25,064 nucleotides of DNA, from the NCBI GenBank assembly GCA_039812375.1, contig JBDIAO010000039.1, positions 1 through 25,064 on the forward strand. Reading direction: 5' to 3'. The DNA is from JAGOME01 sp039812375 (GTDB lineage Bacteria; Actinomycetota; Actinomycetes; Actinomycetales; Dermatophilaceae). Under the pieces are notes generated by a model. That model had not been told where the DNA came from. It saw nothing but the letters and a program-made list of their open reading frames with translations, and did not search any database. The position numbers and the translations under genes were made by a program. Positions 15,963 to 23,514 of the stretch are shown here, in pieces (position 1 is the stretch's first letter; the number at the start of each line of letters is the position of its first letter).

Positions 15963-16817
15963 TCAGGCCGGTTTTCGTCCGAGCAGATGGAACCAGCGGA
16001 TATCCCGGTTCTCCGCTGCCGGGTCCAGGTCTCGGCCGTCGTCGCCGATGATGGCAACGGGCTCCAAGCCCACGTCGGTGAGCTCCTGCCAGGCTGCCGC
16101 CGCCGTCACGTAGTGCACCAGCAGGCTCCAGTCGTGGGTCGGCATGGTGTCGGTTCCCCAGGCGCCGTGGTCCTCGGCCATCGCGCGCAGCCGGTGTGCG
16201 CTCCGGAAGCCGTGGACGTGCCGCGCGGGATGGAGAGCGAGCCGCGCGGCGAACCGCGCGTAGTTGTAGGGGTTCGGCCGGTGTCCCGGCGAAGCCACTG
16301 GGCCCGGCCCCGCGTGCCAGAACGGGCCCAGCCGGTTCAGCGTCGAGTAGGCGACGTGACCACCGGGACTGGTGACCCTGACGAACTCGTCGAGAGCCTG
16401 CCGACGTCCGACATGGTCGATGGCATCCAGGCCGGCGTGGCTGAAGTAGACCAGGTCGAACCGGGCGTCGGGAAACTGTGACAGGTCGCGGGCGTCGGCT
16501 TGGCGGATGTCGGCCGCGGGGAGGTTGCGACGTGCGGCGTCGACCATGTCCTGGTTGAGGTCGACGGCGACGTAGTCCTCGGACAGGAGGGTGAGATACC
16601 ACGCCGACCGCCCGGCACCGACGCCCACGTCGAGGATCGCCCGGCCTCGCGTCTGCGGCGCGAGACGCTGCAGCAGGGCGCGTTCACCGGGGTCGGTCCA
16701 GGAGTCCAGACCGGTGTAGACCTCGACATCGCGACTCCATACCGAGTCGTTGATGTCGACCTGTGACTCGGTCGGACCCGTCACGTCGTCTCCGTTCGTC
16801 GTTCTCAGCGCATTCAT
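15963..16817 (-). CDS. Class I SAM-dependent methyltransferase
   Basis: A 284-residue methyltransferase. Motif I is 'AILDVGVGAGRSA' (60-72), the acidic ribose-binding strand is 'VAVDLNQDMV' (83-92), 'QADARDL' (106-112) is motif III-like, and 'FDLVYFSHAGLDAIDH' (120-135) is motif IV-like. 'VRVTSPGGHVAYSTLNR' continues the fold. The ATG at 16817 has a strong ribosome-binding site (GAAGGAGAG, 5-6 nt spacing). It overlaps the stop of the candidate 57-codon ORF as ATGA. It is the last gene of the aminoacyl-carrier block. The substrate is not predictable; an O- or N-methylation of the pathway product is likely. Confidence 0.88.
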   Translation of the reverse strand: MNALRTTNGDDVTGPTESQVDINDSVWSRDVEVYTGLDSWTDPGERALLQRLAPQTRGRAILDVGVGAGRSAWYLTLLSEDYVAVDLNQDMVDAARRNLPAADIRQADARDLSQFPDARFDLVYFSHAGLDAIDHVGRRQALDEFVRVTSPGGHVAYSTLNRLGPFWHAGPGPVASPGHRPNPYNYARFAARLALHPARHVHGFRSAHRLRAMAEDHGAWGTDTMPTHDWSLLVHYVTAAAAWQELTDVGLEPVAIIGDDGRDLDPAAENRDIRWFHLLGRKPA

Positions 16818-16987
16818 GACTCTCCTTCACCGGACGAGCTGCTGTCGTTGGGACAACCTGTGTGGTGTCTTGGCCTGGCGGCCCCACGCCCGAGCCGGCA
16901 CCGGGCACCCGGGTGGGCCACCGCATACGACGAAGCGACCAGAGCCACGGTCGCCCCGTCGTCCGAGCCCGGTGACGCGGTGGTCAC
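16814..16987 (-). CDS. Candidate 57-residue ORF overlapping both neighbours
   Basis: The 166-bp gap between the GH2 and methyltransferase genes is filled exactly by an open frame. Its GTG overlaps the GH2 stop (GTGA, 16987-16984) and its TGA overlaps the methyltransferase start (ATGA, 16817-16814). Such double coupling is what real genes in this block show. GGTGG lies 4 nt upstream of the GTG. The product has a hydrophobic patch ('ATVALVASSYAVA', 12-24), an Arg-rich middle, Cys at 30 and 45, and an acidic Ser-rich tail ending GEGES. No family recognised. By my count 42 of 57 third positions are G/C, lower than I would expect here, so it may be a leader-like gap that is open by chance. Confidence 0.42.
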   Translation of the reverse strand: MTTASPGSDDGATVALVASSYAVAHPGARCRLGRGAARPRHHTGCPNDSSSSGEGES

Positions 16988-19482
16988 GAGGCCACCACGG
17001 CACGGGTTCGCGCGGAGCAGTTGAAGGCCCGAACGCTCACCCGCGGTGGCGACGGGGCGGCCTCGGTCTGAGATGTCAACCGGACCGACCGGGTCACGCC
17101 GGGGGCGAGATGGAACCACGAGTCCTCCGCGAGCCAGTCCTCGACCTCGAGGGCGACCCAGAGGGCGAGTCTCTCCGTGCTCAGGTGGACCACGGGGCCC
17201 TGGGCCGTCTGCTCGATCCGTGCCTGCAGCCCGAGGTCGCGTTCGGGCGTGCGCAGGAGAGTGGGGCTCGGCAGGAAGTGGGCCGTGCTCACCGTGGCCC
17301 CGTCGTCCGACAGCAGGGTGGCGACGACGGCATCGTAGGCGGGCGGGCCGAAGCGATGGGCCCAGGAGAGGTCTCGGAAGCTCCCGAACAACAGGCCGGT
17401 GTCGACCGATACGCCGCCGCCCGCCGGGGTGTGCACGTGAGCCGTTGCCGACTCCACGACGTGCTGGCCGTCCGTGACGAGGTCGAGCCGGACCTGGCCG
17501 GTGAAGTCGACACGGCTGTCGTTGCTCACGTGCAGACCGAGGCCGTTGACGCCCTCGTCGGTGAGCAGCACGACCACGGGCTGCATGAGACGCCGCATGA
17601 CCCACCAGGTCGCCTTCGGCCGTCCGTCGCTGTCGACGAGACCGAGGCCGGCGCCGTATGCCACGTCGTGCCCTTGGAGCACCACGGCGCCATGGCAGGT
17701 GCTGCCAGGGCGGCGCCACTCGCCCAACGTCGCCTCGAACACCACGGCGCTCGTGGCCCGGGCCAGGTCCAAGGCCCGCTGGGTGTCGTAGCGCCGGACG
17801 TCGTCGATCCGGGTGCCGAACACCGTCGTGGTGTACCAGTTGCGCACGTCCTCCAGATCCCAGGCCGTCGCGGCGTCACGATGGACGGCGTGCTTCCACT
17901 CGGGCGTGTGGCCCATGCCGTCCAGGAGCCGCGCGCGACGGGGGTCGTCGGTCGGCTCGGGCGGCGTCGCGAAGGGGAGGCACTCGCTGGCGAACCGCAC
18001 ACCGGAGCGACGGACGTCGTCCAGCGGTCTGAGGTAGCCACCGACACCGAAGTAGTGGGTCGGACCGGCGTTGACCTGACTGGGCAGGGGAGAGCCGTCC
18101 GGAGTGGTGCGGACGTAGACGGTGCCGGGCACGACCTCCTCGACGAGCCGGGGGAGGTCCTCCGCGGTCACCACGTTGCGCCAGCTGTCCGGTGCGAGGC
18201 CGAGATACTCGGCCTGCTGTTCGTTCTCGCTGGCACCGCAGACGACGGCGAGGCTCGGGCGCCCCTGCCAGCCGTGGAGCACCTGGCGCATCTCCTCCCC
18301 GACCTCCTGCCGGAACTCGGGGGTCGTCGGGATGTCGTAGAAGGCGAACATGGCGTCTTGCCACACGAGAAGCCCGAGCTCGTCGCACAGGTCGGAGAAG
18401 TCAGCCGACTCGTAGACGCCGACGGCGGCGACGCGGACCAGGTTGAGGTTGGCCTCCCGCCACTGGCGGAGCCGTCGCTCCAGGTCCGAACGTGGTGTGT
18501 GGGGGCTGGTCAGGTCGGGAGGCACCCACGTCGCCCCGCGGGCGAAGACAGGGGTCCCGTTGACCCGCAAGGTGAACGCCCCGTCGGTGCGGTCGACGGC
18601 GATCGTCCGGAATCCCACGGCGCCCAAGGAGAGCGTGACCGGACCCACGTGCAGGACGACGGGATAGAGCGGCTGGTCCCCGTGCGTGGCCGGCCACCAC
18701 AGCCGGACGTCATCGATCTCGACGGTGGCTCGCAGACGGAGGCAGTCGCCCTCGGGGGTCACCGTCAGGTCCGACGAATGCCCGCCGATGTCAACCGAGA
18801 ATGGATGGGCTCCAACGGATCCGGCGACGACGGCGTCGAGCTCGACGATCCCGCGTCTCCGCTCGACGTCGGTGTCCACCCGCAGCTCTGACGCCACGAC
18901 GCGGGGACCGGACCGCTCCCTGAGCGTCACAGGTCGCCACGGGCCCACCGGGACGGGTGCGGCCACCCCGCCGGTCGTGCGACCGATGAGGCTGGTCCGC
19001 AGCCATCGGTAGCCGGGGTGGACCAGGTCTCGGCACTTCCACCGGGGCCGCGGCCGACGGCGCGTGAGCCACGCCGTGGGGGACGCGCACCGGATGGTGA
19101 GCCAGCCACCTCCCGCCGGGACCTCGACCAGCACGTCGTGGGCCCGGAACATGTTCTCCGAGTGCAGCACGTGGTGATCGCCCACCCACACGTCGGCCAG
19201 GGTGGCCAGGCCACCGAGGTGCAGGACGCAGGATCGATCCCGGCGGTCGGGAAGAGGGGCGCGGAACCACCAGTCGAACGCCTCGAGGTCGGGAGGGTCC
19301 ATCCCTGCGCTGCCTGCGCTCCCGATGGCCGAGGCCGCGGTGCCGGGTGCGGTGGCCGGCAGCCATCGCGTGTCGTCGGGTCCGGGCAGGTCCCACGGGC
19401 CATCCAGTGAGTCGGGTGCGCTCGAGAGGCAGCTCCACGTGACCCCCTCGAGAAGGTCGGGCGTGTCGTCCGGCCAGATCAT
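16984..19482 (-). CDS. Cytoplasmic GH2 beta-mannosidase-like protein
   Basis: An 832-residue glycoside hydrolase family 2 protein with sugar-binding domain (about 20-190), immunoglobulin-like domain (about 190-295) and TIM barrel (about 296-640), then C-terminal beta domains. The likely acid/base is E419 in 'VVCGASENEQQ', where the residue before Glu is Ser rather than the Asn of classic GH2 enzymes. The likely nucleophile is E500 in 'VRFASECLPF'. No signal peptide, so it acts in the cytoplasm. The ATG at 19482 overlaps the DUF1839 stop (ATGA); the frame upstream is a shadow. Hydrolysis of a mannosyl-type bond, transglycosylation, or a non-catalytic role are all possible. Its place in a carrier-protein operon points to a sugar-containing intermediate. 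Confidence 0.85.
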   Translation of the reverse strand: MIWPDDTPDLLEGVTWSCLSSAPDSLDGPWDLPGPDDTRWLPATAPGTAASAIGSAGSAGMDPPDLEAFDWWFRAPLPDRRDRSCVLHLGGLATLADVWVGDHHVLHSENMFRAHDVLVEVPAGGGWLTIRCASPTAWLTRRRPRPRWKCRDLVHPGYRWLRTSLIGRTTGGVAAPVPVGPWRPVTLRERSGPRVVASELRVDTDVERRRGIVELDAVVAGSVGAHPFSVDIGGHSSDLTVTPEGDCLRLRATVEIDDVRLWWPATHGDQPLYPVVLHVGPVTLSLGAVGFRTIAVDRTDGAFTLRVNGTPVFARGATWVPPDLTSPHTPRSDLERRLRQWREANLNLVRVAAVGVYESADFSDLCDELGLLVWQDAMFAFYDIPTTPEFRQEVGEEMRQVLHGWQGRPSLAVVCGASENEQQAEYLGLAPDSWRNVVTAEDLPRLVEEVVPGTVYVRTTPDGSPLPSQVNAGPTHYFGVGGYLRPLDDVRRSGVRFASECLPFATPPEPTDDPRRARLLDGMGHTPEWKHAVHRDAATAWDLEDVRNWYTTTVFGTRIDDVRRYDTQRALDLARATSAVVFEATLGEWRRPGSTCHGAVVLQGHDVAYGAGLGLVDSDGRPKATWWVMRRLMQPVVVLLTDEGVNGLGLHVSNDSRVDFTGQVRLDLVTDGQHVVESATAHVHTPAGGGVSVDTGLLFGSFRDLSWAHRFGPPAYDAVVATLLSDDGATVSTAHFLPSPTLLRTPERDLGLQARIEQTAQGPVVHLSTERLALWVALEVEDWLAEDSWFHLAPGVTRSVRLTSQTEAAPSPPRVSVRAFNCSARTRAVVAS

Positions 19483-20468
19483 CGCAGCGCGGCGGCGGAG
19501 GCGGTGAGGTCCTGGGCCTTCTGCCAGGTGGCGGCGAGGCTCTCGAGGAGAGGTGTCACGTCGATGGCCCGTCCACGCGCGGCCCGCGCCAGGCTGAACT
19601 GGAGCGACTTGGACTGCTCGGCGAGTGATTGCCACGCCTCTGCGGCGGCCGTCAGGATGTCCGGGTCGGACACGTGCCGCCGCCCCAGCCAGCGGCAGAA
19701 CTCGGCGGCCGTCTGCGCCGAGGCGCCGCACTGACGGCAGGTGCCGAAGGCGTAGACATGGAAGTCCTCCGGGGTGCCCTCCCGGAGGACTGGCAGGTCG
19801 GCGAGGATCCGTCGGCCCATCCGCTCGACCGGGTTGTCGCTCGGTCTGCGCAGGACGTACTCGCCCAGCAAGTCGAAGGCGAGGGTGGTCGCGTCCGTCT
19901 CCGGCAGCCGCACGAGACCTTCGAGACGGACGATCTCGGTGTAGGGAGGAAGGACGCTGTCCGGCCAATCGCCGGTCAGCCGGAACAGCCCGTCGAAGTC
20001 CTCACCGGACAGCTCGTAGTAACCGGCGTTGTGGAAGTAGCCGAGTCGACGTCCCCCACGGTCGACGTCGTTGGCCACGATGGTCGACTTGACGTGATCG
20101 AGCCGGTACGACACGCCGGCGGTGTCCGGCAGGTACCACGAGTCGACCTCGACGGTCAGCAGACGGCCCATGGCGAGCTGCTCCTCGACGTGGTCGATCA
20201 CCGGTCGCCAGGGGTTCATCTCGTGGACGTCGATGCCGTAGGCCCGTCGTAGGTCTTCCGGCGGGTACTTGAAGAACGTCCACTGGTCGCCCTCGAAGTC
20301 TGTCGCGACGGTGAAGGCAGCGGCAACGAGCGGGTCCAGGCCGAGGGCGCTGAGGACCTCGATCCAGACGTCGACGTAGCAGTTGGTCTCGCTCCACACC
20401 AGGTTGGTGGCGTGCAGGCCGTGGACGGTGTAGGAGCCGGAGCGGATGGGGATCAGCGTGCTGCTCAT
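19479..20468 (-). CDS. DUF1839 family protein, possible papain-like acyltransferase
   Basis: A 329-residue protein that I match to DUF1839. Family features seen are 'ETNCYVDVWIEVLSALGLDP' (27-46), 'DFEGDQWTFFKYP' (57-69), 'VEVDSWYLPDT' (106-116), 'YRLDHVKSTIVANDVD' (121-136) and 'YFHNAGYYEL' (144-153). C30, H125 and D135 are spaced like a papain/BtrH-type Cys-His-Asp set. BtrH moves an acyl group from an acyl carrier protein to an aminoglycoside amine, so an analogous aminoacyl transfer is attractive here; this is inference. C244-x-x-C247 is also present. The ATG at 20468 starts 8 nt after the ligase stop, with GGGAG 11 nt upstream. DUF1839 genes are, to my recollection, often beside amino acid:[carrier protein] ligases. 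Confidence 0.8.
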   Translation of the reverse strand: MSSTLIPIRSGSYTVHGLHATNLVWSETNCYVDVWIEVLSALGLDPLVAAAFTVATDFEGDQWTFFKYPPEDLRRAYGIDVHEMNPWRPVIDHVEEQLAMGRLLTVEVDSWYLPDTAGVSYRLDHVKSTIVANDVDRGGRRLGYFHNAGYYELSGEDFDGLFRLTGDWPDSVLPPYTEIVRLEGLVRLPETDATTLAFDLLGEYVLRRPSDNPVERMGRRILADLPVLREGTPEDFHVYAFGTCRQCGASAQTAAEFCRWLGRRHVSDPDILTAAAEAWQSLAEQSKSLQFSLARAARGRAIDVTPLLESLAATWQKAQDLTASAAALR

Positions 20469-20476
20469 CGCAGGTG

Positions 20477-21403
20477 TCACTCCCAGAGCTGGGTGCGCGC
20501 GCGACTCGGCCACCGGGAGGGGTCGAGGCCGTGGGTTCGCAGCAATGCCAAGGTGATTCGCTCGAGGCCGAATCCGATGCAGGCCGTGTGCGCCACCTCG
20601 CCGTCGTCGGTCTCGATCCCGAAGGGCAGGCCGAAGTGGTCGAGGTGGTAGTTGGTCGAGGTGATGGCGGTGGGCGCATCGGGCGAGATCACCGGGCAGA
20701 CGATCTCGAACTTGAGCGCCGTGTCGCGCTGGTTCATCGCGAGCATCCGGCCGGCCCGGCCGAAGAACGGGTCGTTGGCGACGACCGACTCCACCGGGAG
20801 ACCGAGACCGGACAGCAGCTCGAGGCCACGCTCCAGCCAGCCGTCGCGGTGCTCGAGCGCGGCCTCCGGAGTGCCAACCCGGACGAACTCGTGCTGCCGG
20901 AAGCTCTGCATTCTCGTCGGGTCGATGCTCGGCTCGTGCCGGAAGCAGAACCCCTGCACCTCCAGAGAGCGACCTCCTGCGGGCAGCCGTCCGGAGAGGC
21001 TGGGATAGATCGGGTGGCAGGCCGCCGAGCAGAGCATGACCTCGGAGGGGACGAGCAGCTCTGCCCAGTTGCCGCCCTCGTCCGCGAGCCGGAGGAGCTC
21101 GGAGTGCTGCTGGTCACCGCCGGCGAAAATCTCCACCGACCCGACCAGGTCCGGGAAGGAGCGCAGGTAGTCGGTCTGGACGAAGACCTCGCGAGGCATG
21201 ATCGGCGGCAGGTATGCCAGTGGCTCGGACGTGCCCGCACCCGCCCGGTGGGCGAGGGACTCGATCGCACGGACGATGTCCTCGAACGTCCGGGACCGGT
21301 GGTAGACCCCGTCCACCGAGCTGCGGTGGAGAAGGCCACCCTCGACCAGCTCGTCTCGGAACTCGGCGCGGGCCTGGTCGAGGGTCGCTGTGTCGCTGGC
21401 CAT
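20477..21403 (-). CDS. Amino acid:[carrier protein] ligase, class II aaRS-like
   Basis: A 308-residue homologue of the stand-alone seryl-tRNA-synthetase-like enzymes first described from Bradyrhizobium and Agrobacterium. They adenylate Gly or Ala and load it onto the phosphopantetheine of a dedicated carrier protein instead of tRNA. Motif 2 is 'FRHEPSIDPTRMQSFRQHEF' (154-173) and motif 3 is 'GFGLERITLALL' (277-288). C129, E172 and C275 fit the three zinc ligands (spacing 43 and 103, close to my memory of the Bradyrhizobium enzyme). The long N-terminal tRNA-binding coiled coil of SerRS is absent. Start ATG 21403, one base after the dehydrogenase stop. The matching carrier protein is two genes upstream. 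Which amino acid is used is not determined here. Confidence 0.9.
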   Translation of the reverse strand: MASDTATLDQARAEFRDELVEGGLLHRSSVDGVYHRSRTFEDIVRAIESLAHRAGAGTSEPLAYLPPIMPREVFVQTDYLRSFPDLVGSVEIFAGGDQQHSELLRLADEGGNWAELLVPSEVMLCSAACHPIYPSLSGRLPAGGRSLEVQGFCFRHEPSIDPTRMQSFRQHEFVRVGTPEAALEHRDGWLERGLELLSGLGLPVESVVANDPFFGRAGRMLAMNQRDTALKFEIVCPVISPDAPTAITSTNYHLDHFGLPFGIETDDGEVAHTACIGFGLERITLALLRTHGLDPSRWPSRARTQLWE

Positions 21404-21404
21404 C

Positions 21405-22586
21405 TCAGGCCTCTCGGCTGACCAGCAGCAGCTGGGCGTTGTTCGCGTTGATGCGGTCGTTGTTGACCATGAGCTGGGCACCGTAGGAGTCGCGCAGCAG
21501 GCGACCGAGGCTGAGCGGACCCTGGTTGGCGTAGCCGGCCATGCCGCAGATCAGCATGGCCCGCTGCACGATGTCGACGACCAGCGTGGACGCGGCGACC
21601 TTCAGCGAGTTCATCGAGACGGCGAATCCCATGGTGGTGGTCTGGGCCGGGTCGTCCGCGATCGCGGCATACCGCCTGCGCGCACCCTGGACCAGGTCTT
21701 GGAACTGCTGCAGGACCGTGGTGAGCTCGGCCAGGCGCAGTGCGTTCGGGGGAGTGACTCCCGGGTTCTTGCGCGCGGCGCCCTGGACGAACCGGCGCGC
21801 GCGCTCGGCGGCTGCCGACGCGATGCCGAACCACAGGGACGACCAGAGGATGTGCGAGACGGGCAGCATCGTCTGGCTGGAGAGGTCGCCGTACGGGAGC
21901 GGGACGATGTCGGTCACGGGTCCGCTGGCGTCCAGCACGAACCCGAGGCTGCAGGTCCCTCGGAAGCCGAGGGCGTCCCAGCCGGACGTCGGCGTCAGGG
22001 TCGTGGCGTCTCTGCGGCACACGACGAGCACCTGGTCGTTGGCGGGGGAGTCTGCGGTGCGGCGTGCGGTCGCGAAGATGGCGTCGGCATACTCGCCGTA
22101 GGAGATGACCGGGGCCTGCTTGACGAGGTGGAACCGACCGTCCTCGACCTCGACGGCGCAGCTGCTGTTGCGGACGTTGCCACCGATGCCCACCTCGGTG
22201 GTGGCGGAGCCGAGCAGCAGGCCGTCACGAGCCACCGACCGCGTGAAGTCCCGCAGATCCTCCCCGCCGTGCCGGACCAGGCAGGCGACCTGGATCTGAT
22301 GCATGGCATAGATCATGGCGGTGGAGGAGCAGTGGCGGGCCAGCTCGGTCCCGATGCCGGCCACGGTGTCGAGTGACCAGCCCAGGCCCCCGTCCTCGAC
22401 CGGGATGAGGGCCCCGAGCAGTCCTTCGGCTCGGAGGGCGTCTATCGCCTCGGTGGGGAACCGTGAGCTCTTGTCGACGTCGGCGGCAGCCGGTCCGGCG
22501 ACTGTGGCGGCGATCCGGGCGGCGATGGCCAGCGCTTCGGTCTCGTCGTGGGCGATGGAGATGCCGCGCGTGATGTGGGTGGTCAT
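21405..22586 (-). CDS. Acyl-CoA-dehydrogenase-like flavoprotein
   Basis: A 393-residue protein with the acyl-CoA dehydrogenase fold: N-terminal helical domain (about 10-125), middle beta domain beginning 'GSATTEVGIGGNVR' (126-139), and C-terminal FAD-binding helices. The usual C-terminal catalytic Glu (IYEG-type motif) is not seen. The equivalent stretch after 'LLRDSYG' reads 'AQLMVNNDRINANNA' (370-384), with V374/N375 at that place. The base may therefore come from elsewhere, as in isovaleryl-type enzymes, or the chemistry may differ. In carrier-protein pathways such enzymes oxidise aminoacyl thioesters (prolyl-S-carrier to pyrrolyl), so oxidation of the carrier-bound amino acid is the working idea. 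Start ATG 22586; GAGGA lies rather far (14 nt) upstream. Confidence 0.85.
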   Translation of the reverse strand: MTTHITRGISIAHDETEALAIAARIAATVAGPAAADVDKSSRFPTEAIDALRAEGLLGALIPVEDGGLGWSLDTVAGIGTELARHCSSTAMIYAMHQIQVACLVRHGGEDLRDFTRSVARDGLLLGSATTEVGIGGNVRNSSCAVEVEDGRFHLVKQAPVISYGEYADAIFATARRTADSPANDQVLVVCRRDATTLTPTSGWDALGFRGTCSLGFVLDASGPVTDIVPLPYGDLSSQTMLPVSHILWSSLWFGIASAAAERARRFVQGAARKNPGVTPPNALRLAELTTVLQQFQDLVQGARRRYAAIADDPAQTTTMGFAVSMNSLKVAASTLVVDIVQRAMLICGMAGYANQGPLSLGRLLRDSYGAQLMVNNDRINANNAQLLLVSREA

Positions 22587-22629
22587 CGCAGGTTGTCGAT
22601 TCCTCTGAGTTGTCGGGCGCCGGGTGGTC

Positions 22630-22875
22630 TCAGGCCGCTTCGATGCCGAGGCTGAGCAGGGCCGACTCGATCGAGGAGATCGACTCGAAGGTGCTCTTGC
22701 GAAGGAGGGCATCGGGAAACTCGACGTCGAAGCTGTCCTCGAGCGCGAGCATGACGTTCACGCTGGCGTGTGACGTGAGGCCCTTGGCGTACAGGTCTGC
22801 ATGGCGGTCGATCGAGGCGACGTCGACGGGCATCCGGCCGTACGACGTCAGTACCTCACGAATCTTGTTGTCCAT
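22630..22875 (-). CDS. Acyl/aminoacyl carrier protein
   Basis: An 81-residue acidic four-helix carrier protein. The phosphopantetheine attachment site is S35 in 'DLYAKGLTSHASVNVMLALE' (27-46). The LTS-H form replaces the DSL of fatty-acid ACP and fits carrier proteins that partner with amino acid:[carrier protein] ligases. The ATG at 22875 is preceded by GGGGAG at 6 nt spacing, the best ribosome-binding site in this operon; the open frame begins 14 codons earlier without such a signal. It lies 28 bp downstream of the holo-ACP synthase gene that would activate it, and 43 bp upstream of the dehydrogenase gene. Confidence 0.9.
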   Translation of the reverse strand: MDNKIREVLTSYGRMPVDVASIDRHADLYAKGLTSHASVNVMLALEDSFDVEFPDALLRKSTFESISSIESALLSLGIEAA

Positions 22876-22903
22876 AGTGTCTCCCCGGTCATTCTTCCCC
22901 GCG

Positions 22904-23368
22904 CTAACCCACGTCACCGGACGGTGTGCTGCGACGCTCGTACATCACCATCACGATAGCCATGGCCAGCCCCCCGCCGTGGGTGATTGACACAGAAATG
23001 CCCGTGATCCCATCCCTGCGGGCGAGGTCGTCGGCCGCCCCCTCCAGCCGCAGCGTGGGTGCGCCGTCCGGGTGGGACACCACCTCTATGTCGAGGAACC
23101 CGGGCGAGTCGGAGCCGACGCGCAGGGCCTTGAGCAGGGCCTCCTTGGCGGCGAAGCGCGCGGACAGACGTTCGGCCACCACCTCGACCGGCTCCCGACC
23201 GACGCCGCAGGCACGCTGTTCTTCGAGCGTGAACACCCGCGCCAGGTAACGGTCCTCGTGCTCGGTCAGCGCCTGGAGCACCTCGGCGACCGGCTGGAGG
23301 TCGATGCCCACCGCGATGCCGGCTCCGAGGTCCGGCCAGTCAGGCACGAGGATGTCCGTCGATCGCAC
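22904..23368 (-). CDS. acpS: Holo-[acyl-carrier-protein] synthase (AcpS-type)
   Basis: A 154-residue phosphopantetheinyl transferase that installs the CoA-derived arm on carrier proteins. 'VGIDLQPVAEV' (20-30) supplies Mg ligand D23, 'RFAAKEALLKAL' (71-82) supplies E76 and the CoA-binding Lys, and the C-terminus has 'SVSITHGGGLAMAIVMV' (126-142). The GTG at 23368 has GGAG 8 nt upstream; no ATG is available in the region. About 18 residues precede the conserved core, slightly longer than usual. First gene of the minus-strand operon, so the carrier protein has its own activating enzyme. It could also be the cell's only AcpS; the window cannot tell. Confidence 0.88.
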   Translation of the reverse strand: MRSTDILVPDWPDLGAGIAVGIDLQPVAEVLQALTEHEDRYLARVFTLEEQRACGVGREPVEVVAERLSARFAAKEALLKALRVGSDSPGFLDIEVVSHPDGAPTLRLEGAADDLARRDGITGISVSITHGGGLAMAIVMVMYERRSTPSGDVG

Positions 23369-23514
23369 TACGCAACTCCACCGGACAACTCTCTCATCTC
23401 CGGCCCCGCGGCTCGGAGCCCCGGAACGAGATCGAGAATGCCGGGGCGATCGCGGGCCGTGAGCCTGTCGTCGAAGGAGGTGTCGAGGGCGCTGCCAGGG
23501 CCTACTGTGTCCCC
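23369..23514. promoter_or_regulatory. Divergent region upstream of acpS and the PAP2-like gene
   Basis: This 146-bp gap between divergent GTG starts must hold the promoter of the aminoacyl-carrier operon. It contains a 7-bp perfect inverted repeat, GCCCCGG (23418-23424) and CCGGGGC (23441-23447), with a 16-nt spacer; this may be an operator. A GAAGGAGG at 23473-23480 is too far from the PAP2-like start to serve it. Confidence 0.4.

Noticed and set aside
15146..16051. ATG directly after GGAGGT opening a 301-codon frame over the flavin reductase
   Set aside because: The spacing between GGAGGT and ATG is too short for initiation, and the product is an Arg/Gly-rich shadow.
16750..18891. Plus-strand frame of 713 codons opposite the GH2 gene
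   Set aside because: No recognisable motifs and shadow-like composition. The minus strand carries a complete GH2 protein with catalytic Glu residues.
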